Origin: G965247265 sp965247265
GTDB lineage: Bacteria; Pseudomonadota; Gammaproteobacteria; UBA4575
NCBI GenBank assembly: GCA_965247265.1
Contig: OZ252002.1
Coordinates: 1,178,001 to 1,242,000 of the forward strand
DNA length: 64,000 nt
Direction: 5' to 3'
Part shown: one piece after another, positions 1-8,834 of the stretch
Layout: each line of letters opens with the position of its first letter
Position numbering within the stretch: the stretch's first letter is position 1
Made by a program: the position numbers and the translations under genes
Notes under the pieces: model-generated
What the model was told of the DNA's origin: nothing
Databases searched by the model: none
Seen by the model: the letters and a program-made list of their open reading frames with translations, nothing else

Positions 1-192
1 CCTATAGCACTCACCCGATTTGCTGATGCTGTGTTTGGTGGCGGTACATTGGATACCGCATTTATTGAAAATAATTCAAAAATTATTGTTGGCACCATTA
101 TTATCGTACTGTTGATATATCAGCCACAAGGCTTTGCAGGGTTGTGGAATACCATTAAGCACCGATTAAGAATTTGGCCATTTAGAAGGTAG
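1..192 (+). CDS. LivM-type ABC permease, C-terminal end (partial)
   Basis: The reading frame is open from the first base to TAG at 190-192, so only the last 63 codons lie in the window. The peptide has one hydrophobic stretch (KIIVGTIIIVLLIYQ) followed by QPQGFAGLW and a basic tail. This is how LivM permeases of the branched-chain amino acid (HAAT) family usually end, and the two full LivM proteins in this window (38106 and 44785) end with a comparable E-P-x-G-L motif. A binding-protein gene and a LivF ATPase gene follow on the same strand, as at 44785-48197. The protein would be an inner-membrane channel subunit. The call rests on the tail and the context only. Confidence 0.75.
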   Translation, partial: PIALTRFADAVFGGGTLDTAFIENNSKIIVGTIIIVLLIYQPQGFAGLWNTIKHRLRIWPFRR

Positions 193-225
193 TGAAATTT
201 AGTACATAGAATTTAAGAGTTTTAT

Positions 226-288
226 ATCAGTTAAATTCTTATTGTTTAACTGATTTAAAAAACCAGATAGCTGTCGCAAGCTATTTTA
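226..288 (+). terminator. two stem-loops between livM end and binding protein gene
   Basis: The first hairpin has a perfect 10-bp stem (226-235 with 245-254) and a 9-nt loop. The second has a 6-bp stem (267-272 with 279-284), a 6-nt loop, and is followed by TTTTATA. Together they could stop or attenuate transcription ahead of the binding-protein gene, or protect an mRNA 3' end. The second is the more terminator-like. Function is inferred. Confidence 0.45.
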
Positions 289-321
289 TAATTGAAAAAA
301 CTCTCTTTTGGAGGAGTACAT

Positions 322-1671
322 ATGAAGAAGAAACTGATCTTAACGTTAGTGGCATTATTCTCGATGCTTGGAGCGAGCACGAGCGTAATGGCAGAAGAGA
401 CCATGTATGTACCGATTCCGAGTTATCGTGTAGGTCCCTACGCGGCAGGCGGAACGGGTTATTTTGGTGGTATTCTGGATTACTACAACCTTATCAACGA
501 ACGCGATGGCGGAATCAACGGCGTCAAGCTCATTTGGTCAGAGTGCGAGACTGAATATTCCGTAGAGCGTGGTGTTGAGTGTTACAAGCGATTGAAGGAT
601 CGTGAAGGCGGCGCCGTATTTTTTGATCCCTTAAGTGTGGGCATTTCAACGGCATTAATCGAGACCGGACGTAAGGACAAGATGCCGATTATTGCGGTGA
701 ACCATGGTAAGACAGCGGGTCAACGCGGCGACATTTTCCCTTACTACTTCATGCCAGGTATTAACACCTATGACGAGCACTCTATTATGGTGCACTTTAT
801 TGGTGACGTACTTGAAGGCGGACGTGACAACTTGAAAGGCAAGAAGATTGCCATGTTGTATCACGGCTCACCGTATGGCCGTGAAGCGATCGACTTTATG
901 GACGCCATGTGTGATAAGTGGGGCTGTACCCATCATCCTTTAGAAGTTCCCCATCCTGGTAACGAGCAACAATCGCAATGGATTAACATTCGCAAGCTCA
1001 AGCCAGACTACGTGTTACTACGAGGCTGGGGTGTCATGAACCCAGTAGCGATGCAGACCGCCGTACGTACCGGATATCCAGTAAGCCGTTTGATTGGCAA
1101 CATCTGGAGTAACTCAGACGAAGACGTAATTCCAGCAGGAAATGCTGCTGATGGCTATCAAGCGATCACCACGCACCCTGCAGGCACTGACATTCCAGTG
1201 ATTCAAGAAATCATCAAGACCGTATACGGATCAGGCAACGGCGACTTACAAGATAAGTCACGTTTAGGATCAGTATATTGGAACCTCGGTGTATTAGCGG
1301 GTGTGGTGCATACTGAAGCACTGCGCATTGCCCAAGCACGCTTTGGCAACCGTCCATTAACCAGTTCAGAGGCGCGTTGGGGCTTTGAGAACTTGGTATT
1401 GGATGCCAAGACCATTGATGGTTTAGGTGCGACCGGATTAGTTCCTGAGATGCACTTAACCTGTCTTGACCATGTTGGTGGTCACTTGGCTAAGTTCCAG
1501 CAATGGGATGCAGGCAAGCGCCAGTGGAACATCGTATCGGATTGGATTGAAGGCGACGTTCCGTTGTCACAAGCCATCATTGATGCCGGTGCAGAGCAAT
1601 ATGCAGAAGATAATAAAATCGCTGCACGCCCTTGCACAGCTGATAACAATGACGATGACTTCGATCTCTAA
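322..1671 (+). CDS. Liv/HAAT-family ABC transporter periplasmic substrate-binding protein
   Basis: 449 aa. I chose ATG 322 over an upstream in-frame TTG at 292 because GGAGGA lies 7 nt before it and the protein then begins with a clean signal peptide (MKKK, hydrophobic core, SVMA-EE, about 25 aa). The mature part carries the Peripla_BP-type signature shared by all three binding proteins of this window: YRVGPYAAGG, then INERDGGINGVKL and a conserved ECETEY. The C-terminus has a conserved Cys (LTCLDH) and an acidic tail. The gene sits between a livM end and livF. The ligand cannot be read from sequence; small amides, urea or amino acids are typical of the superfamily. Its codon use is less A+T-biased than that of its neighbours, which fits high expression. 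Confidence 0.88.
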   Translation: MKKKLILTLVALFSMLGASTSVMAEETMYVPIPSYRVGPYAAGGTGYFGGILDYYNLINERDGGINGVKLIWSECETEYSVERGVECYKRLKDREGGAVFFDPLSVGISTALIETGRKDKMPIIAVNHGKTAGQRGDIFPYYFMPGINTYDEHSIMVHFIGDVLEGGRDNLKGKKIAMLYHGSPYGREAIDFMDAMCDKWGCTHHPLEVPHPGNEQQSQWINIRKLKPDYVLLRGWGVMNPVAMQTAVRTGYPVSRLIGNIWSNSDEDVIPAGNAADGYQAITTHPAGTDIPVIQEIIKTVYGSGNGDLQDKSRLGSVYWNLGVLAGVVHTEALRIAQARFGNRPLTSSEARWGFENLVLDAKTIDGLGATGLVPEMHLTCLDHVGGHLAKFQQWDAGKRQWNIVSDWIEGDVPLSQAIIDAGAEQYAEDNKIAARPCTADNNDDDFDL

Positions 1672-1691
1672 GATCTAAGTAAATTTCTTTG

Positions 1692-1718
1692 CGACCGGGC
1701 AACGTTATTGCCCGGTCG
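1692..1718 (+). terminator. stem-loop after binding protein gene
   Basis: A perfect 10-bp G+C-rich stem (1692-1701 with 1709-1718) has a 7-nt loop and can extend a few pairs by wobble. No T-run follows on the plus strand. It is therefore better read as an mRNA-stabilising or partial attenuation hairpin between the abundant binding protein and the downstream ATPase gene than as a full terminator. Confidence 0.6.
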
Positions 1719-1778
1719 TGAAAGAAGTAATGGAATATAAATCGGATTTAGTTTGGTACAACTTACAGGATAAAAGTT

Positions 1779-2585
1779 ATGAGCGATTCTCCTTTACTTT
1801 CAATAAATAATGTTGAAGCTGTTTATGGCGGTGTAATTCTTGCGTTGCGCGGCGTGTCACTTATTGTAAACAAAGGTGAAGTGGTATCGTTATTAGGTGC
1901 AAACGGTGCGGGCAAAACTACGACGTTGAAAGGATGTTCTCGATTACTAGAAGCAGAACGAGGAACCGTAACAAAAGGGAGCATAGAATTACGTGGCAAT
2001 GATATTTCAGCCTACAGCCCGTATGACATGGTAAGGAATGGGTGTGTGCAAGTGTTAGAAGGTCGCCACATTTTTGCGCACTTGTCCGTTGAAGAAAATT
2101 TGTTAACAGGTTCGTTCATCAAAAATATGTCAAAGGCTGACGTAAAAAGAAATTTAGAAAATATCTATGAACTATTCCCACGCATAAAGGCGCGTCGAAA
2201 AAATCCAGGTGGATTATGTTCAGGTGGCGAACAACAAATGATTGCTGTGGGTCGCGCGTTAATGGCAAAACCCAGTCTCATTTTGTTAGACGAGCCGTCT
2301 ATGGGTCTTGCGCCTCAGTTTATTGAGCAAGTCTTTGAAATTGTTAAAAAGCTTAATGAAGAAGAAGGTATTAGTTTCTTGGTGTCCGAACAAAATGCAA
2401 TGGTTGCGCTTCGCTATGCGTCGGTGGGGTATGTAATTGAAAATGGCCGTATCGTCAAAAAAGGGTCATCGAAAGAATTGCTTGAATCAACTGATGTTGC
2501 AGAAATGTACTTGGGTGGTGGAGATAAAGATACCTCGTTCTCAGGCGTGAAGTATTATCACCGACGCCAACCTTCCTTTGTATAA
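1779..2585 (+). CDS. LivF-type ABC transporter ATP-binding protein
   Basis: 268 aa. Walker A is GANGAGKT (residues 40-47), the signature is CSGGEQQM (around 150), and Walker B is LILLDEPSMG (around 175), followed by the LivF-typical SEQNA and a C-terminal YVIENGRIV. It would energise the transporter together with a LivG and the LivH/M permeases that must lie upstream of the window. The gene starts 107 bp after the binding-protein stop, behind the stem-loop at 1692, with AGGAT before ATG. It closely resembles the LivF proteins at 39201 and 47427, so the three systems are paralogous. Confidence 0.9.
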   Translation: MSDSPLLSINNVEAVYGGVILALRGVSLIVNKGEVVSLLGANGAGKTTTLKGCSRLLEAERGTVTKGSIELRGNDISAYSPYDMVRNGCVQVLEGRHIFAHLSVEENLLTGSFIKNMSKADVKRNLENIYELFPRIKARRKNPGGLCSGGEQQMIAVGRALMAKPSLILLDEPSMGLAPQFIEQVFEIVKKLNEEEGISFLVSEQNAMVALRYASVGYVIENGRIVKKGSSKELLESTDVAEMYLGGGDKDTSFSGVKYYHRRQPSFV

Positions 2586-2607
2586 ATCTTAATTTAACTC
2601 AAATTAT

Positions 2608-3564
2608 TTAAGACGCTTTCGCTAGGCGTTCCAGCCACACTTCAAGACCTGCTGTATTTAATTCTAGATCAGGAATAAGAAGCTGCTTGACTTTTTCATA
2701 GTCTGAATGAGTTGCTCTATCGTTTAGTCTTTTATTTAGATGGTCTTTCAGTGCATTTAAAATTTTATCTCTTCGGTCACCAGCTGTTGCATTACTTCGC
2801 GCAACATCTGCGTAGTGTTGAATATCGTTTCGCAAATCATTTGCAAGTCGATCTATCTCTGTCACACGACCAAAATGCGTGACATACATATTTTTAGGTT
2901 TAAAGCTAAGCATTTTCGTAAGCGTGTTTTGCCATGCGTCCGGCTCAAATTGTACAGGTGATGTCGTTGGTAATATAAAGGCACCATCCGTATCATCGAG
3001 CTCACGATACGATAAGCCAAAGGAGTCGCCTGTGAAGAACCCTTCGCTTATTTCATCGAAAACACAAAAATGATGGCGGGCATGTCCAGGTGTGTCAATG
3101 AAAACAAGATTTCGTCCCGCCAATTCGTGTTCATCAAAATCTTCTGCAATGATTACTCGGCTTTCATCAATGGGTATAACATCGCCGAAATTTTGTTTAA
3201 ATGTTTCTAATCCGTAAACAGCTGTGGCACCTTCAATAAGTTTTTTCGGGTCAATCATGTGGCGAGCACCACGAGGATGAATAATGAGCTTTGCGTTTGG
3301 CAACTTGCTCATAAGCATGCCAGCCCCACCAGCATGGTCTAAGTGCACATGAGTCGGTATCACATAATCGACAGCATCAATTGACAGGTGTTTAATTTTT
3401 AAAATTTCAAGTAAATAAGGCACTGTATGACCTGTACCTGTATCAATAAATGCAGCGCGTCCATTATGTATCATCAAATAACATGCAGTGTGACCTTCAT
3501 GAAGATACATTGTGTCAATACATGTAATACCTGATTCATATTCATAAAAAATTGGTTTGGTCAT
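2608..3564 (-). CDS. MBL-fold metallo-hydrolase
   Basis: 318 aa. The metallo-beta-lactamase fold ligands are all visible: THVHLDHAGG (HxHxDH), the second-metal His in PGHARHH, the bridging Asp in FTGDSFG and a late His in YVTHFGR. That is enough for a dinuclear zinc or iron hydrolase, probably acting on a thioester or lactone. The long linker and C-terminal helical region are like the glyoxalase-II-type/ROO-like group. It converges with livF (22 bp apart) and its start lies 17 bp from the end of the RraA-like gene on the same strand, so the two may be co-transcribed. The substrate is not predictable. Confidence 0.85.
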   Translation of the reverse strand: MTKPIFYEYESGITCIDTMYLHEGHTACYLMIHNGRAAFIDTGTGHTVPYLLEILKIKHLSIDAVDYVIPTHVHLDHAGGAGMLMSKLPNAKLIIHPRGARHMIDPKKLIEGATAVYGLETFKQNFGDVIPIDESRVIIAEDFDEHELAGRNLVFIDTPGHARHHFCVFDEISEGFFTGDSFGLSYRELDDTDGAFILPTTSPVQFEPDAWQNTLTKMLSFKPKNMYVTHFGRVTEIDRLANDLRNDIQHYADVARSNATAGDRRDKILNALKDHLNKRLNDRATHSDYEKVKQLLIPDLELNTAGLEVWLERLAKAS

Positions 3565-3580
3565 GATCTGATTGTATTAA

Positions 3581-4065
3581 TTATGAAAGTAAATCTTTCG
3601 GGCTAACAATTATCCCGTCTTCATCCGCATATAAAAAGTGACCCGGGATAAAATCAACATCTGCAAAGTGAACATCTAGATTTTTTTTTCACCAATTCCT
3701 TTTTTTTCAGTTTTCATAGGATGTGTGGTCATTGCTTTACAGCCAATATTTATGGCTGCGATTACACCTGAGTCGCGAATGCATCCAAAGACTACTATTC
3801 CCTCCCATCGATTATCTGCGCCGGCTTGTGCCAATAAGTCACCAACTAAAGCCCTGCGAGTAGAGCCTTCTCCATCGATAACCAGCACTTGACCTTGACC
3901 AGGACTCTTGAGTGCTTCACGTACAAGTGAGTTATCCTCAAAGCATTTAATTGTGCTAATTTTTCCACAAAATGAAATCTTTCCTCCAAAATCACGAAAA
4001 ATAGGTTGGGCAACTGAAATATCTTTTTCAAACTCATCACACAGATCTGCAGTTTTAAATTGCAT
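3581..4065 (-). pseudogene. RraA-family protein, interrupted by a frameshift in an A9 run
   Basis: ATG 4065 follows AAGGA. The open frame ends after 129 codons, at a TAG just past nine A residues (3681-3689 on the plus strand). In another frame the sequence continues as DVHFADVDFIPGHFLYADED and stops at TAA 3581-3583. If one A is added, the product is 161 aa, the length I recall for E. coli RraA, and it includes the family core GQGQVLVIDGEG...ALVGDLLA...CIRDSGVI. RraA-type proteins include the RNase E inhibitor and class II aldolases; the R-D in CIRD is the usual metal/substrate pair. The intact continuation points to a very recent mutation, transcriptional slippage or a sequencing error rather than old decay. 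Confidence 0.8.
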
Positions 4066-4379
4066 AATAAATTTCCTTGTTATTTCTTGTTCCTGAATTT
4101 ATATAACTGATACTAAATTTTGTATGATTTAATTGGTAATACAGACAGAAATTTATGGATTCAGGTAAATATACCCCATGATAGATACAGCGTCAGGGCT
4201 AGGTTCACCTCTAAACAAAAATCTTATTTCCCCATTGATGACTTGCATGACTTATATCTCAAATTTTATAATCGCTCTAAATTAGTATCTGTTAATATGC
4301 GTGGCCAATTTGCAAATTGACCAAATAATTTTGAGCCAATATTGGTTATTTATGTCGGGGTATTTTTAAGGAGACGATT
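4066..4379. promoter_or_regulatory. intergenic region upstream of aceA with a 14-bp palindrome
   Basis: The region lies between the divergent RraA-like gene and isocitrate lyase. A perfect palindrome, CAATTTGCAAATTG, lies at 4306-4319, 60 bp before the aceA start, and the aceA ribosome binding site AAGGAGA is at about 4367. The palindrome is a plausible operator for a glyoxylate-shunt regulator, but no regulator gene is nearby. A 66-codon ORF here (4120-4320) has no support. Confidence 0.45.
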
Positions 4380-5687
4380 GTGAGCAAGAGCAGAGCAGAG
4401 CAAATCAAAGAATTAGAAAATGATTGGTCCCGTAATCCACGCTGGAAAAATGTTAAGCGTGATTATACCGCAGAAGATGTTGTGCGCTTGCGCGGTTCTT
4501 TGCATATCGATTATACGCTTGCAAAGCGTGGCGCAGAAAAACTGTGGAAGTTGGTGAATGATGAAGATTATATAAATTGTTTGGGTGCTCTGACGGGTGG
4601 TCAGGCAGTTCAGCAAGTTAAGGCGGGTATCAAGGCAATTTACTTATCCGGTTGGCAAGTTGCAGCCGATGCGAATACCAGTGAAACAATGTACCCTGAT
4701 CAATCGCTTTATGCCTATGACTCTGTACCTACCATTGTTCGCCGTATCAATAATGCATTTAAAAGAGCTGATGAAATTCAATGGTCACGAGATGATGGGA
4801 ATACTGATTATTTTGCGCCGATTGTTGCAGATGCAGAAGCTGGTTTTGGCGGTGTGCTTAATGCGTTCGAGCTGATGAAAAATATGATTGTAGCAGGAGC
4901 TGCAGGTGTTCATTTTGAGGACCAACTTGCTGCAGTTAAAAAGTGTGGGCACATGGGGGGTAAAGTGCTGGTTCCAACACAAGAAGCCTGTCAAAAATTG
5001 AATGCCGCACGGCTTGCTGCTGATGTTATGGGTGTTCCAACGGTTGTATTAGGACGTACCGATGCAGAAGCTGCTAATTTGCTTACCTCGGATTGTGATC
5101 AGCGCGATAAGTCATTTTTAACTGGAGAGAGAACTGCCGAAGGTTTTTACCAAGTAAAAAATGGATTAGAACAAGCAATTTCACGTGGCGTTGCTTATGC
5201 AGAATATGCAGACTTAATTTGGTGTGAAATGGGAACGCCAGATTTGGAAATTGCTAAAAACTTTGCAGAAGGTGTGCGCAAAGTTCATCCTGAGCAGTTA
5301 CTCGCATATAATTGTTCACCTTCATTTAATTGGAAGAAAAACTTAGACGATTCTACTATTGCAAAATTTCAACGCGAATTAGGTGCAATGGGTTATAAGT
5401 ACCAATTTATCACTTTGGCTGGTATTCATAACATGTGGTACAACATGTTTGATTTAGCACAAGGCTATGTTAAAGAAGGAATGACAGCATATGTTAATAT
5501 GGTTCAAGAACCAGAGTTCGATGCGCGTGGTCGTGGCTATACATTTGTAAGTCATCAGCAAGAAGTGGGTGCGGGATACTTTGATGATGTAACTACCACT
5601 ATTCAAGGTGGACAATCCTCTGTAACAGCACTAGCGGGTTCAACAGAAGAAGAGCAATTTGATGATTCAAAAGCGGTTGCTAGTTAA
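4380..5687 (+). CDS. aceA: isocitrate lyase
   Basis: 435 aa from a GTG start that has AAGGAGA 6-8 nt upstream. The enzyme splits isocitrate to glyoxylate and succinate, the first step of the glyoxylate shunt. The family signature KKCGHMGGKVLVPT is present, with the catalytic Cys at about residue 188, and it is preceded by the magnesium-binding ADAEAGFGG region. Length and motifs match the short bacterial AceA type. The gene is monocistronic, with a strong terminator at 5711-5750, and isocitrate dehydrogenase follows, so the two enzymes competing for isocitrate are adjacent. Growth on C2 units, such as those from fatty or CoA-activated acids, is implied. Confidence 0.97.
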   Translation: MSKSRAEQIKELENDWSRNPRWKNVKRDYTAEDVVRLRGSLHIDYTLAKRGAEKLWKLVNDEDYINCLGALTGGQAVQQVKAGIKAIYLSGWQVAADANTSETMYPDQSLYAYDSVPTIVRRINNAFKRADEIQWSRDDGNTDYFAPIVADAEAGFGGVLNAFELMKNMIVAGAAGVHFEDQLAAVKKCGHMGGKVLVPTQEACQKLNAARLAADVMGVPTVVLGRTDAEAANLLTSDCDQRDKSFLTGERTAEGFYQVKNGLEQAISRGVAYAEYADLIWCEMGTPDLEIAKNFAEGVRKVHPEQLLAYNCSPSFNWKKNLDDSTIAKFQRELGAMGYKYQFITLAGIHNMWYNMFDLAQGYVKEGMTAYVNMVQEPEFDARGRGYTFVSHQQEVGAGYFDDVTTTIQGGQSSVTALAGSTEEEQFDDSKAVAS

Positions 5688-5710
5688 ACAATCCTAGATA
5701 CTTGATGTAT

Positions 5711-5750
5711 AAAGCCCCAGCATGTTAGCTACATGCTGGGGCTTTTGTTT
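5711..5750 (+). terminator. rho-independent terminator of aceA
   Basis: A perfect 15-bp stem (5711-5725 with 5731-5745) with a 5-nt loop is followed by TTTTGTTTT. It lies 24 bp after the aceA stop codon. Confidence 0.95.
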
Positions 5751-5847
5751 TAAAATTCATGTAAATAAATACTTAACAGACAGTTAGATTAATATTCAAT
5801 TATAATAATTCCACACATACTACTCGTATTAAGATAGAGGTTCCTAT

Positions 5848-7194
5848 ATGGCACACAAGCCCTACGAACATGTTCAGATCCCAGCTGAAGGGGAAGCAAT
5901 CATGCTTAATCAAGATAAAAGTATAGATGTGTCTGATTTTCCAATCATTCCCTATATCGAAGGTGATGGAATTGGAATTGATGTGACACCCGTTATGCGT
6001 CGCGTTGTGACAGCTGCAATAAAGACAGCTTACAACGGAAAGCGTCGCATTAGTTGGATGGAAATATATGCAGGTGAAAAAGCATCACGCTTATATGGCG
6101 AGACAGAATTTTTACCAGAAGAAACGCTTGAAGTAATGAAAAAATACATTGTTTCAATAAAAGGCCCCCTAGCTACGCCTGTTGGTAAAGGTATGCGATC
6201 TTTGAATGTGGCAATACGTCAAGTACTAGACTTGTTTGCATGTGTTCGACCTATTCGGTACTACTCGGGAACACCAACGCCTTTAAAAGATTCTGCGACG
6301 ACTGACATGGTGATTTTCCGAGAAAACACTGAAGACATTTATGCTGGTATAGAATGGGAAGCACAAACTAATGATGCAAAGAAAGTCATTAAATTTTTAC
6401 GTGATGACATGCATGTAACTAAGATCCGATTTCCAGATACATCAGGTATAGGTATTAAGCCAGTCTCTAAAGAAGGTTCTACGCGTTTAATTCGCAAGGC
6501 AATTCAGTATGCAATAGAAAATGATCGTAGCTCAGTCGCTCTCGTGCATAAAGGTAATATTATGAAATATACAGAAGGCGCGTTTAGAAATTGGGGCTAC
6601 GCGCTTGCAATGCAAGAATTTAATGCAGAAGTAATAGGCGAAGGGCCATGGTGTAAAATTAAAAACCCTAATAGTGGCAAAGAAATAATAATAAAAGATG
6701 TGATTGCCGATAATTTTTTACAGCAAATATTACTTAAGCCTACTGATTATGATGTAATTGCAACATTAAATTTAAACGGCGATTACATTTCGGATGCGCT
6801 TGCCGCACAAGTAGGTGGTATAGGTATCGCACCGGGAGCAAACATGTCAGATGATGTTGCATGTTTTGAAGCAACACACGGTACCGCTCCCACACATGCG
6901 GGTAAAAATCGCGTTAATCCTGGTTCAATCATATTATCTGCTGACATGATGTTGCGTCATTTAGGTTGGACAGAAGCAGCTGATCTTGTTGTTAAAGGTA
7001 TTTCAGGCGCAATCGCTTCAAAAACAGTTACGTACGATTTAGCCCGAGCTCGAGCTGGATTTAGAGCTAAAGGTCGAAGACCCGGTACTTCTACAGAAGT
7101 GCAGGAAGACCTTGAGAGATTGATGCCAGGCGCAACACTTGTCAGTACATCCGGATTTGGGGAAGAAATTATAAAAAATATGTCCTCACCTTAG
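5848..7194 (+). CDS. icd: isocitrate dehydrogenase (type I, NADP-type family)
   Basis: 448 aa; AGAGG precedes ATG. The TCA-cycle enzyme oxidises isocitrate to 2-oxoglutarate. It aligns throughout with E. coli Icd as I recall it: IIPYIEGDGIG, the substrate/phosphorylation segment RSLNVAIRQ, DMVIFRENTEDIYAGIEW and NLNGDYISDALAAQVGGIGIAPGAN. Two oddities stand out. The coenzyme loop reads HGTAPTHAG where NADP enzymes usually have HGTAPKYAG, so the two residues that contact the 2'-phosphate are changed. There is also an Arg/Ala-rich insertion of about 21 residues after KTVTYD near the C-terminus, giving a protein about 30 aa longer than E. coli's. Coenzyme preference is therefore uncertain. Confidence 0.95.
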   Translation: MAHKPYEHVQIPAEGEAIMLNQDKSIDVSDFPIIPYIEGDGIGIDVTPVMRRVVTAAIKTAYNGKRRISWMEIYAGEKASRLYGETEFLPEETLEVMKKYIVSIKGPLATPVGKGMRSLNVAIRQVLDLFACVRPIRYYSGTPTPLKDSATTDMVIFRENTEDIYAGIEWEAQTNDAKKVIKFLRDDMHVTKIRFPDTSGIGIKPVSKEGSTRLIRKAIQYAIENDRSSVALVHKGNIMKYTEGAFRNWGYALAMQEFNAEVIGEGPWCKIKNPNSGKEIIIKDVIADNFLQQILLKPTDYDVIATLNLNGDYISDALAAQVGGIGIAPGANMSDDVACFEATHGTAPTHAGKNRVNPGSIILSADMMLRHLGWTEAADLVVKGISGAIASKTVTYDLARARAGFRAKGRRPGTSTEVQEDLERLMPGATLVSTSGFGEEIIKNMSSP

Positions 7195-7529
7195 AGGTTA
7201 AGATCTTAACTTTAAGCGCTTCACCAATAATAAGTTTATAATTCGTTTATTGTAGAAACAAAAATTGTAAACTTAAATTTACATTTAATTTACGTATGTA
7301 ATGCTCGATTCACATCTCAGAGTAAGCTTTGTTTGACAGTAAGCAAATATCGCAATTTTTGCTGTTTTCTAGTGGTTTTCGGTAATATTTGTGTCAAATC
7401 TGACACTTAGTCTGGCATCTAAGCCAGCTAGAGTTTTACGTATTATGTATAGCCAGGTAAACATTTATACTCATATTTACATCTAACTCTGTTAGCTTAG
7501 TCTTCAGTAAACCACCTTTTTTTGTAAAT
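7195..7529. other. A+T-rich intergenic region with small hairpins
   Basis: No gene is seen. A 14-bp palindrome (7197-7210) directly follows the icd stop and may act as a weak terminator. Two further hairpins occur: GTGTCA/TGACAC with a 4-nt loop (7391-7406), and CTGGC/GCCAG with a 6-nt loop (7412-7427) that can extend and is followed by a T-rich tract. The promoter of the phosphoesterase gene should lie here. Confidence 0.5.
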
Positions 7530-8261
7530 ATGAACATCCAAATTATTTCTGATGTCCATCTTGAGTTTGGCAGTTTTGAGTTGCCGAATAAAAACTGTGA
7601 TGTCTTAATCGCTGCCGGTGATATTGGTGTTGGTACCGAGGGATTAGAATGGTTACAGACACTTAATATTCTTGTCATCTATGTTGCAGGGAATCATGAA
7701 TATTGGGGGCATGAAATAGCCGATTTAAATAATTTGTTAATTGATAGTTGTAAAGATAGTAACGTCCATTATCTGGAAAAGAACTGCGTAATTGTTGATG
7801 GAGTAAGGTTTATAGGTTGTACATTATGGACAGACTTTAATGAAAGTGATGATGAAAAATTAATAGAAGAACTCGAAAGTGTAATGAATGATTTTCGTTA
7901 TATTTTTGTCGAGAGCAATCTTGTAACACTAAAAAATTTGGTTGATATTCATAAAGATTCAAAAAAATGGTTGGATAAAGAGCTAAGTAAATCACATAAT
8001 GGCCCAACAGTAGTGGTAACCCATCATGCTCCATCTGTTAAGAGTTGGGCATCAGGTCAAGATGATTTTATAAAATTTGCATATTGCACTGATTTGGAGC
8101 CATTGCTTAAGGAAAATGATATAGATTTGTGGGTGCATGGACATATCCATCATTCAAGTGATTATATTAAGCATGGTGTAAGAGTGATATGTAACCCGCG
8201 TGGTTACAAAGGATATCAAGTTGTTGATAAGTTTGATCCAGCGAAAACAATCAAGGTGTAA
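7530..8261 (+). CDS. calcineurin-like metallophosphoesterase
   Basis: 243 aa. The five metallophosphoesterase blocks appear in order: SDVHLEFG (D-x-H), AAGDIG (GD), GNHEYWGHE (GNHE), VVTHHAPS and HGHIHHSS (GHxH). This supports a dinuclear metal phosphoesterase of the small cytoplasmic type. No signal peptide or membrane segment is seen. The RBS is weak: TTTTTTTGTAAAT precedes ATG. DUF1820 follows 29 bp later on the same strand and may share the transcript. The natural substrate is unknown. Confidence 0.85.
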   Translation: MNIQIISDVHLEFGSFELPNKNCDVLIAAGDIGVGTEGLEWLQTLNILVIYVAGNHEYWGHEIADLNNLLIDSCKDSNVHYLEKNCVIVDGVRFIGCTLWTDFNESDDEKLIEELESVMNDFRYIFVESNLVTLKNLVDIHKDSKKWLDKELSKSHNGPTVVVTHHAPSVKSWASGQDDFIKFAYCTDLEPLLKENDIDLWVHGHIHHSSDYIKHGVRVICNPRGYKGYQVVDKFDPAKTIKV

Positions 8262-8290
8262 ATAGTAATATAATAGGTATAAAAAAATAT

Positions 8291-8629
8291 ATGGCTAACA
8301 AAAGTATCTATAAAGTAAGTTTTTATAATCAAAATAAAGTTTACGAAATCTATGCAAGTCAAGTTTATCAATCAGACTTGTATGGCTTTATCACAATTGA
8401 AGAACTCAGGTTTGATGAACGATCTAGTGTTGTGGTAGATCCAAGCGAAGAAAAGCTAAAATCAGAATTTGATAAAGTAAAACGATGTTTTGTCCCAATG
8501 CATGCAATAATTAGGATTGATGAGGTTGATAAGCAGGGCACTGCAAAAATTTTTGATGCTGGCGAAAATATCGCACATTTTCCATCGCATGTTTATAGTC
8601 CAAGTAATGACAAAGGTAACAAAACATAG
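8291..8629 (+). CDS. DUF1820 family protein
   Basis: 112 aa. I recognise the family pattern: IYKVSFYNQNKVYEIYA near the N-terminus, then YQSDLYGFITIEEL, SSVVVDPSEEKLKSEF and PMHAIIRIDEV. DUF1820 proteins are small cytoplasmic proteins of about this length found in gammaproteobacteria, with no known function as far as I know. The gene lies between a phosphoesterase and tRNA-Ser. It supports the taxonomic reading. Confidence 0.85.
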   Translation: MANKSIYKVSFYNQNKVYEIYASQVYQSDLYGFITIEELRFDERSSVVVDPSEEKLKSEFDKVKRCFVPMHAIIRIDEVDKQGTAKIFDAGENIAHFPSHVYSPSNDKGNKT

Positions 8630-8742
8630 ACCAGGCATTGTCCCTCATCTTTGTATCATTATGTATTGCGTGAAATGAAATCACGTGATCGAGCTTCAAT
8701 CAATTATTTAAACAGCTGCTAGAATTTACATCTTAATCGTAT

Positions 8743-8834
8743 GGAGAGATGCCGGAGTGGTTGAACGGGCTCGCCTGGAAAGCGAGTGTGTCCTAAACAG
8801 GGCACCGAGGGTTCGAATCCCTTTCTCTCCGCCA
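8743..8834 (+). tRNA. tRNA-Ser(GGA)
   Basis: A class II tRNA of about 92 nt with a long variable arm. The acceptor stem GGAGAGA pairs with TCTCTCC. The anticodon loop is CTGGAAA with anticodon GGA at 8777-8779, the T-loop is GTTCGAATC, and CCA is encoded at 8832-8834. It reads serine codons UCC and UCU. The island of unknown ORFs begins directly downstream. Confidence 0.97.

Noticed and set aside
4120..4320. 66-codon plus-strand ORF upstream of aceA
   Set aside because: It has no RBS, no recognisable text and covers the aceA promoter region and its palindrome; it is most likely chance in A+T-rich sequence.
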